Shown here piece after piece: positions 15,114 to 22,999 of a DNA stretch of 31,274 bases. The DNA lies in contig JBBRLG010000010.1 in the NCBI GenBank assembly GCA_038231495.1, forward strand, positions 1-31,274, read 5' to 3'. Each line of letters begins with the position of its first letter. Within the stretch, counting starts at the first letter, position 1. The notes beneath the pieces were generated by a model that had not been told where the DNA came from, searched no databases, and saw nothing but the letters and a program-made list of their open reading frames with translations. The DNA is from JBBRLG01 sp038231495. Lineage in GTDB: Bacteria > Planctomycetota > Planctomycetia > Gemmatales > Gemmataceae. Position numbers and translations under genes: made by a program.

Positions 15114-17882
15114 TTACGGCTTCGGCGGTGGTGCTTTGCCGACGGGTTTGCCCTCGGCGTCCACCGCACCCGCCGCGACCAGGGCCATGCGCTTCGGGTC
15201 CAAGTACTTCTTCGCCACCGCCTGCACGTCATCCGGCGTCACTGCGGCGATGCCTTTGCGGTAATCCTCCAAGTAATCGAAGCCCAGGTGGTGCTTTTCG
15301 ATGTACAGGAGTTGCCCCGCGATGCTGGCGTCCGTCGTGAACTGGAAAGCCTGACTGCCCAGCAGGTATTGCTTGGCGTCCGTAACCTCCTCGTCCTTCG
15401 GTTTCTCGTCGCGGATGCGGTTCAACTCTTCCAGGAACTCCTTTTTCACGCGGTCGAAGTTGCCGGTGTCCGTGCCGATGTAGCAGGTGAACACGCCCGG
15501 CTCGATGTCGGCGCTCGAGCTGATGTTGGCGGTCACCGTGTACGCCAGGCCTTCGCGGTCGCGCAGGCGGGCCGACAGGCGATCCGTGAAGCCGGGACCG
15601 GTGCCGAGTACGTAATCCATTACCAGCAGCTTGTAAAAATCGGGGTTCTTGCGCGTGACGCCGACGTGGCCCATGTAGAAGTGCAATTGGGCCGCGTCGG
15701 GCATCGTCAGCACCTTTTGCGTGAACTCCTTCGGCTTGTCCACCGCCGGCGTTTCGGGGCGGTCGAGTGTGCTCTTCTTCCAGCCGGCCGTAAGCGCCTT
15801 CACTTCGTCGATCACCTGCTTGCTGTCGAAGTCGCCGACGATCGCCACGGTCGTGTTGTTGGGCACGAACACCTTTTTGTAGAACGCTTCACAGTCCGCC
15901 GCGGTCAGCTTCTCGACGGTCTTGTGCGTGCCGAAACCGGGCCGGCCGTTGGGGTGCTTGCCGTACACCGCCGCCATGAACGCCCGCCGGGCACGCGAAT
16001 CCGCCAAGGTCTCGGATTCGTCGATTTGCGACAGCAGCCGCGTCTTGTCGCGGTCGAACGCTTCCTTCGGGAAGTTGCTCTTCGTCAGGCACTCGAATAA
16101 GAGGCCCAGGCCGAGCTTGCGGTCGCCCGTCAGCACCTTGACCGAGCCGCCGGTCGATCCCATGCCCAGGGCGCCGCCCACGTCCTCGATCAGCTCGGCG
16201 ATCTCCGGCCCCTTGTGAACCGTGGTGCCTTCGTCCAGCAGGTTGCCGGTGAGCGTGGCCACGCCGAGCTTGTCGTCCGGCTCGTACAGGTGGACGTTGT
16301 GGACCGCGGCGTGCGCCACCACCACCGGCACGCGGTGGTTCTCGAACAGCAAGAGGATCAGGCCGTTGGGCAACTCGACGCGCTGCGAGTCCTTGAGCGA
16401 GAAGGCACCGGTCTTGGCGTCGGCGGCGAGGCGGTTGGCCTTACGCTTGTTGGTTTCGGGCTTCTTCTCGGTGCCGGCCCCCTTGCCCTTGGCGGGCAGC
16501 GACCAGACGGTCACGCGCGTTTCCGGGTCGAAATACTGCTTCGCAACCCGCTGCACGTCCTTCGCCGTCACCGCCAGGATTTGCGGCAGGTACTTTTTAA
16601 GGTAATCGAGGTCGTTCGTGGTCACGCCCTGGGCGATGCTGTCCGCCAGGCCGTGAACGCTCTCACGGGCGAAGACCGAGCTGGCCAGGATGTTCTGCTG
16701 GGCGCGGTGCAGTTCGCCGTCGCGCAGCGGCTCGTCGGCGAGCTTCTTCATCTCTTCGAGCAACACCTTTTCGACGCGGTTGCGGTCCTTGTCCTTGAGG
16801 ATTTCCACCTGGAAGGCGAACCAGCCGGGGTAGCGACCGGCGGAGTTGCCGGCACTGACCGACGTGGCCAGTTGCTCGCCCTCGACCAGCTTGGTGTACA
16901 GCCGGCTCGTCTTGCCGCCGCTCAGGATCGTTTCCAGGACGGTCAACGCGGCGCTGTCCGGGTGGGCGCTGGTGACCGTGTTGTAGCCGACCAGCAGGCG
17001 CGGCACCTCGAACTTCGATTCCATTTCCTGCACGATCGGCTTGGCGCGTTTGACTTCGACGACGGGCTTGCGTTCCGGCAGCTTCGCCTTGGGGATGGGG
17101 CCGAAGAGCTGCTTGATCTTGGCCAGCGCCTTGTCCGCGTCGAAGCCGCCGCACACGATGAGCGAGGCGTTGTTGGGGTGATACCACTTGTCGTAATGGG
17201 CCTTGATGACTTCGGCGTTCGCGCCCTTGACGTGTTCGCGCTCGCCAATGACCGGGTGGCCGTAGGGAGCCTTCTTGCCGAACAGGAGTGGCAATATCGT
17301 CTTCTGCTCCAGGTCCCACGGTTCGTCCTCGTTGCGCTGCAGCTCGTTGATGACCGCGCCCTTTTCCTCGTCGAATTCGTGTTCCTTGTCGATGCGGAGG
17401 TTGAGCATGCGGTCCGCTTCGATCTCCAGGGCGGCGTCCCAGCGGTCGGCGGCGAAGTCGAAGTGGTAGATCGTGTAGTCTTCCGACGTGTAGGCGTTAT
17501 TGGCACCGCCGTTGCGCAGCGTCAAACGGTCGATGTCGCCGGGCTTGATCTTGGCCGTGCCCTTAAACATCAGGTGTTCGAGGTAGTGCGACAGGCCGGT
17601 CTGGTCCAGCTCCTCGTCCGACGAGCCGACCTTGTAGGCCACCATCGTGGTCACGACGGGCGCGCCGGGGACCGGCTTGAGGTACACCTTGAGGCCGTTG
17701 TCCAGCGTCTCGACGCGGATGTCGTCGTACAGGGAGGCGACGGCCTTGACGGTGGCCGGGTCGAAGCCCTGCGGCGCATCCGCGGCGCGGACGGCCTGCC
17801 GCGGTGCCGTCCCCAGGCCGAGCGCGCTCGCGGCCAGCAAAACCAGCGCGAGTCGGAAAACACTCACATTCGTCACGGTCAT
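15114..17882 (-). CDS. Exported M16 family zinc metallopeptidase (two-domain)
   Basis: The 922-residue protein starts with a signal peptide (hydrophobic residues 9-24, cleavage probably near AxA, about 33-35). The first M16 unit has the inverted zinc motif HYLEH at H99-H103 and the distal zinc ligand E180 in AVINE, 76 residues later, the canonical spacing. An M16C-like segment with HYDKWYHPNNASLIVCGGF follows. The second half repeats the fold, but its motif position reads GNLLDEGT, so it lacks zinc ligands and is structural, as in other fused pitrilysin/PqqL-like proteins. Such enzymes cut peptides in a closed chamber. A divergent FHA gene lies upstream across a repeat-rich gap. No partner M16 gene is adjacent. 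Confidence 0.95.
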   Translation of the reverse strand: MTVTNVSVFRLALVLLAASALGLGTAPRQAVRAADAPQGFDPATVKAVASLYDDIRVETLDNGLKVYLKPVPGAPVVTTMVAYKVGSSDEELDQTGLSHYLEHLMFKGTAKIKPGDIDRLTLRNGGANNAYTSEDYTIYHFDFAADRWDAALEIEADRMLNLRIDKEHEFDEEKGAVINELQRNEDEPWDLEQKTILPLLFGKKAPYGHPVIGEREHVKGANAEVIKAHYDKWYHPNNASLIVCGGFDADKALAKIKQLFGPIPKAKLPERKPVVEVKRAKPIVQEMESKFEVPRLLVGYNTVTSAHPDSAALTVLETILSGGKTSRLYTKLVEGEQLATSVSAGNSAGRYPGWFAFQVEILKDKDRNRVEKVLLEEMKKLADEPLRDGELHRAQQNILASSVFARESVHGLADSIAQGVTTNDLDYLKKYLPQILAVTAKDVQRVAKQYFDPETRVTVWSLPAKGKGAGTEKKPETNKRKANRLAADAKTGAFSLKDSQRVELPNGLILLLFENHRVPVVVAHAAVHNVHLYEPDDKLGVATLTGNLLDEGTTVHKGPEIAELIEDVGGALGMGSTGGSVKVLTGDRKLGLGLLFECLTKSNFPKEAFDRDKTRLLSQIDESETLADSRARRAFMAAVYGKHPNGRPGFGTHKTVEKLTAADCEAFYKKVFVPNNTTVAIVGDFDSKQVIDEVKALTAGWKKSTLDRPETPAVDKPKEFTQKVLTMPDAAQLHFYMGHVGVTRKNPDFYKLLVMDYVLGTGPGFTDRLSARLRDREGLAYTVTANISSSADIEPGVFTCYIGTDTGNFDRVKKEFLEELNRIRDEKPKDEEVTDAKQYLLGSQAFQFTTDASIAGQLLYIEKHHLGFDYLEDYRKGIAAVTPDDVQAVAKKYLDPKRMALVAAGAVDAEGKPVGKAPPPKP

Positions 17883-17911
17883 GGCGGTCCCTCGTCCGGA
17901 TGATGGAAGGA

Positions 17912-18025
17912 GTAACCGTTCACCGGCATCAACTTATCCCCCCTTACGAAGGGGGGGCAGGGGGGGTCATGGCGTCCACTCCACCCCCCCTACCCCCCCT
18001 TCGTAAGGGGGGGAGTGAACGGTTA
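17912..18025. repeat. Poly-C/G inverted repeat, copy 2
   Basis: It has the same ends as the copy at 5567-5687 (GTAACCGTTCAC at 17912-17923, GTGAACGGTTA at 18015-18025) and the same inner CCCTTACGAAGGG and CCCTTCGTAAGGG pieces. The left arm differs by a 12-base interruption, CGGCATCAACTT. Here the element lies only 30 bases upstream of the M16 start codon, in the divergent region. Confidence 0.9.
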
Positions 18026-18090
18026 GATGGAAGGATGGTCCGTTTCACGGTCCATCCTGACATGATACGCCCCGGACGTGGGGAGCGTAG

Positions 18091-18160
18091 TGTCCGTTGT
18101 CCGTTGTCCGTTGCAAAAACAGCCGGATCATCACTGACAACGGACAACGGACAACGGACA
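18091..18160. repeat. Inverted repeat of 7-bp TTGTCCG units
   Basis: The arm 18091-18113 (TGTCCGT repeated) is an exact 23-bp complement of 18138-18160 around a 24-base loop. Each arm holds three 7-bp units. Two more degenerate units follow up to about 18173. The structure is a palindromic microsatellite, so slippage in unit number would be expected. Confidence 0.9.
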
Positions 18161-18173
18161 ACGGACCACGGAC

Positions 18174-18371
18174 AAAACTAGGGTCGGAGGGCGGATTTGG
18201 TAAACGGGGGGACTGTACGCGGGGCAGCGGCGCGGCTGGCAAAATAATGGAAACAATGGGAAAAACGCAGTTGCGGAAAGACCGGGGGTGTAGCAAGATG
18301 CTAAACTCTCCTGACAAGCCCCATCGCCTCCGAACGGTAGACGTGAATGGGGCCGTTCGAGTTCCGAGGGT
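18174..18371. other. Upstream region of the FHA gene
   Basis: This end of the 489-base divergent gap is free of repeats. A TGCTAAACT at 18299-18307 is a possible extended -10 about 65 bases before the start codon. No good -35 stands at the proper distance. Confidence 0.35.
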
Positions 18372-18884
18372 ATGAAAGCTGCCATGACTGTGAAGCTGCT
18401 CGTCATTCAGGGACGACCGTGCGGAAAAAACCTCCTGTTTCCAGTCGGCCAATACTATTTCGGCCGCGGTCCGGAGTGTCAGGTGCGCCCGGAAAGCGAA
18501 TGGGTGAGCCGCCAGCACTGCATGCTGCGCGTCACGGAAGTCGGCGCCTTCGTCCGGGACCTGGGCAGCCGTAACGGCACCCTGGTCAACGGCGCCCTCG
18601 TCGAAAACGAGCGCCAACTGCTCAACGGCGACCAGGTCCAAATCGGGCCGCTCGTGTTTGAAGTGCAACTGGAGATGGCGACCAACCCGCCCGACGGCCC
18701 CGCGGCCGAAGCCGTCAGCCTGGGGGCCGACACCACGGGCGAGATGGAACACACGCAGCAGACAACCTTCACGCTTTACACCGGGGAAGGCGACATCCTG
18801 GACTTGACGCAATCGCCGGTGCCGACGCCGGTCGAGGTCGCGTCTACCCCGTCGCCGCCGGACCACTCCGATTCGCAGGACTGA
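18372..18884 (+). CDS. FHA domain protein
   Basis: FHA domains bind phosphothreonine peptides. The 170-residue protein has one complete FHA domain at about residues 7-105. It shows FGRGPECQV with R32, VSRQHC with S46 and H49, and DLGSRNGTLVNG with N68, all expected binding residues. The C-terminal 65 residues are acidic, Thr/Pro-rich and probably disordered, with several threonines that could be phosphorylated. Planctomycetes have many Ser/Thr kinases, so a role in kinase signalling is likely, but no kinase is adjacent. The start at 18372 is preceded by GAGGG; an in-frame ATG at 18384 (MTVKLLVIQG) is equally possible. The PPIase gene follows 128 bases downstream. Confidence 0.93.
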   Translation: MKAAMTVKLLVIQGRPCGKNLLFPVGQYYFGRGPECQVRPESEWVSRQHCMLRVTEVGAFVRDLGSRNGTLVNGALVENERQLLNGDQVQIGPLVFEVQLEMATNPPDGPAAEAVSLGADTTGEMEHTQQTTFTLYTGEGDILDLTQSPVPTPVEVASTPSPPDHSDSQD

Positions 18885-18890
18885 GCGAAG

Positions 18891-18911
18891 GCTTGCAAAG
18901 CCGCAAGCGGC
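18891..18911. repeat. Short GCCGCAAGCGGC repeat remnant
   Basis: GCTTGC followed by GCCGCAAGCGGC (18900-18911) forms a short degenerate copy of the large palindrome family. It lies between the FHA and PPIase genes, six bases behind the FHA stop. Confidence 0.6.
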
Positions 18912-19012
18912 GAAACTGCTCTTCCCCTCTCCGCCACCTCTCGCTATAAGCCGCGCTCCGCGACAACTCGTATTCGGTTGGGTCGGCAAAACCGGCAAGA
19001 CAGGAGGTCGGC

Positions 19013-19987
19013 ATGCGCGCGCGCAAATGGACGCTGGCAGGTCTGGCGGGGTCCGTGATGTTGGGCTGTGCCGCGGGTGCCGCGCCGGCCCAGGTTCCGC
19101 CGACGCCCGCCGCCGTCGTGCCGGCCAATCCGGCGGCCAAACCAGCCGCGATGGTCAACGGCGAAGCAATCCCGATGGCGGACCTGGAAGCGGCCCTGAA
19201 ACGGCAGGGGCCGGAGCCGACGGTACTGCCCGAACGGATCAAGGTCGCCAACCGCCGGGCGGCGCTGGCCATGCTCATCGACGAGACGCTGCGCCACCAA
19301 CATTTGCGCAAGGTGTCGGCCCCCGTCTCGCGCGGCGACGTCGAGAAGAAGATGGCCGAGATGGCCGAAATCCTGAAGACCCAGGGCAAGACGCTGGACG
19401 AGTATTACAAGGAAGCGAACCAGACGCCCGACGGTTTGCGGACGGCGATCGCCTACGAATTGCAGTGGACCGCCCTGTGCAACGCCCGCGCGACCGACGA
19501 GGCGTTGCTGAAGTATTACACCGACAACAAGGACTTTTTCGACGGCGTGATGGTGAACGCCAGCCACATCGCGCTGCGGGTGGCGCCCGCCGCGCCCGAG
19601 GCCGAGGTCGCGGCGGCCCGCGCCAAACTGACGACGTTGCGCGCCCAAATCCTTGAAAAGAAGGTCGATTTCTCCCAGGCGGCGAAGGCAAGTTCGGAGT
19701 GCATCGACAGTGCCGCACACGGCGGCGAGATTGGCTGCATTTCGCGGAAAGGCATCGACGAGGCGTTCGCCCGTGCCGCGTTCTCGCTGAAACCAGGCCA
19801 GGTCAGCGACGTGGTGCAAACCGGGTTCGGCCTGCACCTCATCACGGTCACGGAGCGCAAGCCGGGCGCGCCTTCGGACTTCAAGACGGCCAAGGAAAAG
19901 GTGCGCCTGATCTTCCTGGACGAACTCGAAGAGACGATCTTGGCGGAGCTGCGCAAGGGCGCCAGGATTGAGATCACCATTCCCTGA
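19013..19987 (+). CDS. Exported parvulin-type peptidyl-prolyl isomerase
   Basis: The 324-residue protein resembles SurA/PrsA-like periplasmic folding factors. An export signal is at 1-27; the GC pair at 18-19 in MLGC could be a lipobox, though Met at -3 is unusual, so lipidation is uncertain. An N-terminal helical chaperone part begins at AAMVNGEAIPMADLEAAL (about 45-62). The parvulin domain starts at VNASHIALRV (about 179-188). It includes AHGGEIGCISRKG and ends with FSLKPGQVSDVVQTGFGLHLITVTE. The start is well supported by AGGAGGT at 19002-19008. It is followed by a palindromic repeat shared with the convergent pabB. Folding of outer or secreted proteins is the likely job. Confidence 0.92.
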   Translation: MRARKWTLAGLAGSVMLGCAAGAAPAQVPPTPAAVVPANPAAKPAAMVNGEAIPMADLEAALKRQGPEPTVLPERIKVANRRAALAMLIDETLRHQHLRKVSAPVSRGDVEKKMAEMAEILKTQGKTLDEYYKEANQTPDGLRTAIAYELQWTALCNARATDEALLKYYTDNKDFFDGVMVNASHIALRVAPAAPEAEVAAARAKLTTLRAQILEKKVDFSQAAKASSECIDSAAHGGEIGCISRKGIDEAFARAAFSLKPGQVSDVVQTGFGLHLITVTERKPGAPSDFKTAKEKVRLIFLDELEETILAELRKGARIEITIP

Positions 19988-19997
19988 GAGGGGCGGC

Positions 19998-20091
19998 CGT
20001 AGCCGCAAGCGGCCCGCTTGCAGGCTGAATCCACGCAGAAGCCTGCAAGCGAGCCGCTTGCGGCTACGGTTAAGCCTGCAAGCGACCCGCG
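19998..20091. repeat. GCCGCAAGCGGC palindrome between convergent genes
   Basis: The arms 19998-20026 and 20040-20068 pair over 29 bases with one mismatch, around a 13-base loop. A partial third arm follows at 20072-20091. It fills nearly the whole space between the PPIase and pabB stop codons, so it can end transcripts from both sides. Confidence 0.9.
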
Positions 20092-20116
20092 TCCGAATAC
20101 CACCCTATCCAATCCC

Positions 20117-21589
20117 TTATTGGAGCGCCTGGGCCAGCCCCGCGGCTTTGTGCAGCGTTTCCGCGTATTCGTCTTCCGGCGTCGAGTCGGCCACGATGCC
20201 GCCGCCGACCGGAAACTGAAACCAGCCGCCGCCGGCCGTGAAGGTGCGGATTAAGATGTTGGTGTCCATGCCGCCGTCGAAGCCGACGTAACCCAGGCTG
20301 CCGCAGTAGGGGCCGCGGGCCGTCGGTTCCAACTCCGCGATGATCTCCATTGCCCGAACCTTGGGCGCGCCCGTCACCGAACCGCCGGGGAAAGCCGCGT
20401 GCAACAAATCGACCGGCCCCATTTCCGCACGCAGCCGGCCGCGTACTTCCGAAACGAGATGATGCACGAAAGGGTAAGTCTCCAGCCGACACACCGCCGC
20501 CACTGCCACCGAACCGTAGGCACACACGCGCCCCAGGTCGTTGCGCAACAGGTCGATAATCATGACGTTCTCGGCCCGGTCCTTGGCGGAGTACACGAGT
20601 TCCTCGCTCAGCCGCCGGTCCTCGGCAGGCGTCGCGCCGCGCGGGCGCGTGCCCTTGATGGGGCGCGTCTCCACCGTGCCGTTTTCCACGCGCAGGAAGC
20701 GTTCCGGCGAGGCACTGGCGACGACGAAATCGCCCAGGTCGAAATAGCCCGCGAACGGTGCGGGGTTCCTTTCGCGCAAGCGGCGGTACAGTTCCAGCGG
20801 CGCGAAGGTCGCCGGGTGTAACAATCGCTGCGCGAGGTTGACCTGAAAGCAGTCGCCGGCAAACACGTATTCGATGACCCGCCGGGCGGCACTCAGGTAC
20901 TCGTCGCGTGAAAAACTGCTCACCACTCCCGGCAGTGTCGGCACCGGCTCCGCGCGGGCCGGTCGTACCGCCGGTGAGACGGCTTGGACACTTTGAGGAT
21001 CGCGTGATGGATTTAGAAGGAGGGCGCGGACTTGCCCCAGTCGCTCGGCGGCGCGGCGGTGTCGGCGGCCGGGATCGGTTTCGGGATAGCCGGTCGAGAC
21101 CAGCCACGCCTTTTGCCGGACGCGATCGAACGCGATCACCCAGTCGTAAAAGCCGACCGCGAGGTCCGGCACGCCGAATTCATCGAAGCGCGGCCGCGGC
21201 AATCGTTCCAGATGATGGCACAGGTCGTAGCCGAACAGGCCGGCGGCACCGCCCTGGAACGGTGGCAATTCGGGCAGCGTCGGCGCGGGCCAACGGGACA
21301 GTAACTCCGCCAGAACGGCAAACGGGTCGGACGCGGCCAGGTGCCGGCCGTCGAGGAGGACGTTGCCGCGGCGGGAGGTGAGCCAGGAAAACGGGTCGGC
21401 GGTGACGAAGGAGTATTGCCCCAGCGACGGTAGGACCGCAGCACTGTCGAGGAACAGCAACCGCGGCAGGTGGGCCAGACGGCGACAGACCTCCCAGGCG
21501 TCGAGGGTCGGTGACAGTTCTTCGACCAGGGGGACCGCTCCGGAGGCGCGGGGCGGCAACGCGCCGGTGTCGCCCAGGTGTTCCGCCAT
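20117..21589 (-). CDS. pabB: Aminodeoxychorismate synthase component I
   Basis: PabB converts chorismate and ammonia to 4-amino-4-deoxychorismate, the precursor of p-aminobenzoate for folate and methanopterin. The 490-residue protein has the chorismate-binding domain from about residue 225 on. The diagnostic motif is PIKGTRPRG with K312. Anthranilate synthase TrpE has Ala where this Lys sits, so PabB is clearly favoured. DRAENVMIIDLLRNDLGRV, FPGGSVTGAPKVRAMEII and YCGSLGYVGFDGGMDTNI are the remaining core motifs. No glutaminase (PabA) domain is fused. GAGGAGGGG lies 5-14 bases ahead of the ATG. It is the third gene of a tight minus-strand operon, 12 bases behind the DHPS-like gene. Confidence 0.95.
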   Translation of the reverse strand: MAEHLGDTGALPPRASGAVPLVEELSPTLDAWEVCRRLAHLPRLLFLDSAAVLPSLGQYSFVTADPFSWLTSRRGNVLLDGRHLAASDPFAVLAELLSRWPAPTLPELPPFQGGAAGLFGYDLCHHLERLPRPRFDEFGVPDLAVGFYDWVIAFDRVRQKAWLVSTGYPETDPGRRHRRAAERLGQVRALLLNPSRDPQSVQAVSPAVRPARAEPVPTLPGVVSSFSRDEYLSAARRVIEYVFAGDCFQVNLAQRLLHPATFAPLELYRRLRERNPAPFAGYFDLGDFVVASASPERFLRVENGTVETRPIKGTRPRGATPAEDRRLSEELVYSAKDRAENVMIIDLLRNDLGRVCAYGSVAVAAVCRLETYPFVHHLVSEVRGRLRAEMGPVDLLHAAFPGGSVTGAPKVRAMEIIAELEPTARGPYCGSLGYVGFDGGMDTNILIRTFTAGGGWFQFPVGGGIVADSTPEDEYAETLHKAAGLAQALQ

Positions 21590-21601
21590 GCGGCCCCTCC
21601 T

Positions 21602-22987
21602 CTACAGTTGCCCCTCCTCGATTGTTTTATCGCGATGGCTCGGTTCCGTCACGGTGAGGAAACCCCAGCGCAACGCCTGGTCCTGCGTGTAGTTCTTGCC
21701 CAGCGTCAAGGCCGTCACGGCCTTCGCCATTTCGTAGCCCAGGTAAAACGCGTGGCCGGGGTCGATGGCGTCGCGCCGGCGCATCTGCTCGAACAGGGCG
21801 AACGGGTCGGTCCCTTGCAGGTGCGCCCCCTGGTTCAAGACGTGCAACAATCCGCGTTCCGCGAACAGACGGTAATTGCGGTCGGTTATGCGCGTCGCAA
21901 GCTCGGCGAGCGTCTCCGCGCCGTGGACGCGCGGCCGCGGGTCGCGCAACAGCAACAGGTCCGGTTCGAGGTGCTTGGGCAGCACGCGCTCGGTGCAGGC
22001 GTGGTAAACGAGCCGGCGGCCGCGGTCGAGTTCGCGCACGCAACTTTGGCACCAGTTGATAACCTCCGTCGTCAGGACGCTGCGGATGCCGACTTCCTGG
22101 CAGAAGCCGAGCAGCACGACGTTGACGCCGGCGGAGTCCACGTCGGTCAACTCGGTCAGGTTGCCGACGCCCATCATCAGCGCCGCGTCAGGATACCGCC
22201 GTCGTACTTCGAGGTAACGGCCCAGCGACGCGGCAAAGCCCAGGCCGATCGGTTCCAGCACCGGGTCGATGCGAAACGGCACGCCCCAGGCCGTCAGCTG
22301 TTCGACGGTGCGGTCCAACCCTGCGAGCGTCACCAGGTCGTCCGGCAAAACGACCACCGCGCAGCCCCAGGAGCGCGCCGCCGCTACGTTGGTACCGTTG
22401 ACGCTTAACACCAGCTCCGCCCCGGCGGCGATGGCGGCCGCAACCTCTGCGGCATTGAAGCTGTCGATCGAAACGCGCAGCCCCTCCGCGCGCAGCATCC
22501 GCACCGTGTCGCCGACTCCGGACCACGTCGCACCGGGGTCGCAACCCACGTCGATCACGTCCGCGCCGTCGGCACGATACTTTCGAGCCATTGCCAGGAT
22601 GTCGGCGTGCGGCAAGCGGGGGGCGTGGTTGATTTCGGCCAAGATTTCGATATCGAACGCGCCGTAGTTCGTCGGCGACTTGCGGTCGGTTTGGAAGAAT
22701 TCCGGCAAGTCGCGCAAGTCCTTCGGGCCGCGCTCGACGGCCGCACCACCGACGCTCAGTGCGTCAAGGTCGCCGGCGCACAGACCCGGCAAGATGACGC
22801 GGTCGATGCCGGCGTGTACTTGCAGGTGGCGGCCGATCCAAGGCGTCGTGGCCAGGGCGGCGACGGTGATCGGCAGGACGGCGACGGAAAAGTCGAAGTC
22901 GGCGCGGGGGGCCAGTTCGGCGAGGGTGCGGCGCAGGGACGGCTCGGCGAGTTTGCCGGTCACAAAAAGCAGGTGCGGTCGCGGCAT
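21602..22987 (-). CDS. DUF6513 / dihydropteroate-synthase-like protein
   Basis: The 461-residue protein resembles the DHPS-related family of methanogens and of bacteria that use tetrahydromethanopterin (the MJ0107-like group). The N-terminal 120 residues match no classical DHPS. The barrel part starts near 125, with ADVIDVGCDPGAT at 142-154 in place of the DHPS phosphate-loop strand. RVSIDSFNAAEVAAAIAAGAELVLSVNGTN at 171-200 resembles DHPS strands 3 and 4. FRIDPVLEPIGLGFAASLGRYLEVRRRYP follows. Whether it condenses a pterin with a p-aminobenzoate derivative is not proven by sequence. Being 12 bases ahead of pabB supports a pterin role. The permease gene is 12 bases upstream. Confidence 0.83.
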   Translation of the reverse strand: MPRPHLLFVTGKLAEPSLRRTLAELAPRADFDFSVAVLPITVAALATTPWIGRHLQVHAGIDRVILPGLCAGDLDALSVGGAAVERGPKDLRDLPEFFQTDRKSPTNYGAFDIEILAEINHAPRLPHADILAMARKYRADGADVIDVGCDPGATWSGVGDTVRMLRAEGLRVSIDSFNAAEVAAAIAAGAELVLSVNGTNVAAARSWGCAVVVLPDDLVTLAGLDRTVEQLTAWGVPFRIDPVLEPIGLGFAASLGRYLEVRRRYPDAALMMGVGNLTELTDVDSAGVNVVLLGFCQEVGIRSVLTTEVINWCQSCVRELDRGRRLVYHACTERVLPKHLEPDLLLLRDPRPRVHGAETLAELATRITDRNYRLFAERGLLHVLNQGAHLQGTDPFALFEQMRRRDAIDPGHAFYLGYEMAKAVTALTLGKNYTQDQALRWGFLTVTEPSHRDKTIEEGQL

Positions 22988-22999
22988 GGAACCTGTGCC

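Noticed and set aside
16215..17903. A 562-codon open frame opposite the M16 peptidase
   Set aside because: The minus strand holds all M16 motifs in the right spacing. The plus-strand frame has no recognisable motif and is the expected mirror effect in GC-rich coding DNA.
20117..21589. Anthranilate synthase component I (trpE)
   Set aside because: The diagnostic PIKGT lysine is present where TrpE has alanine, and the neighbour is a pterin-type gene rather than trp genes.
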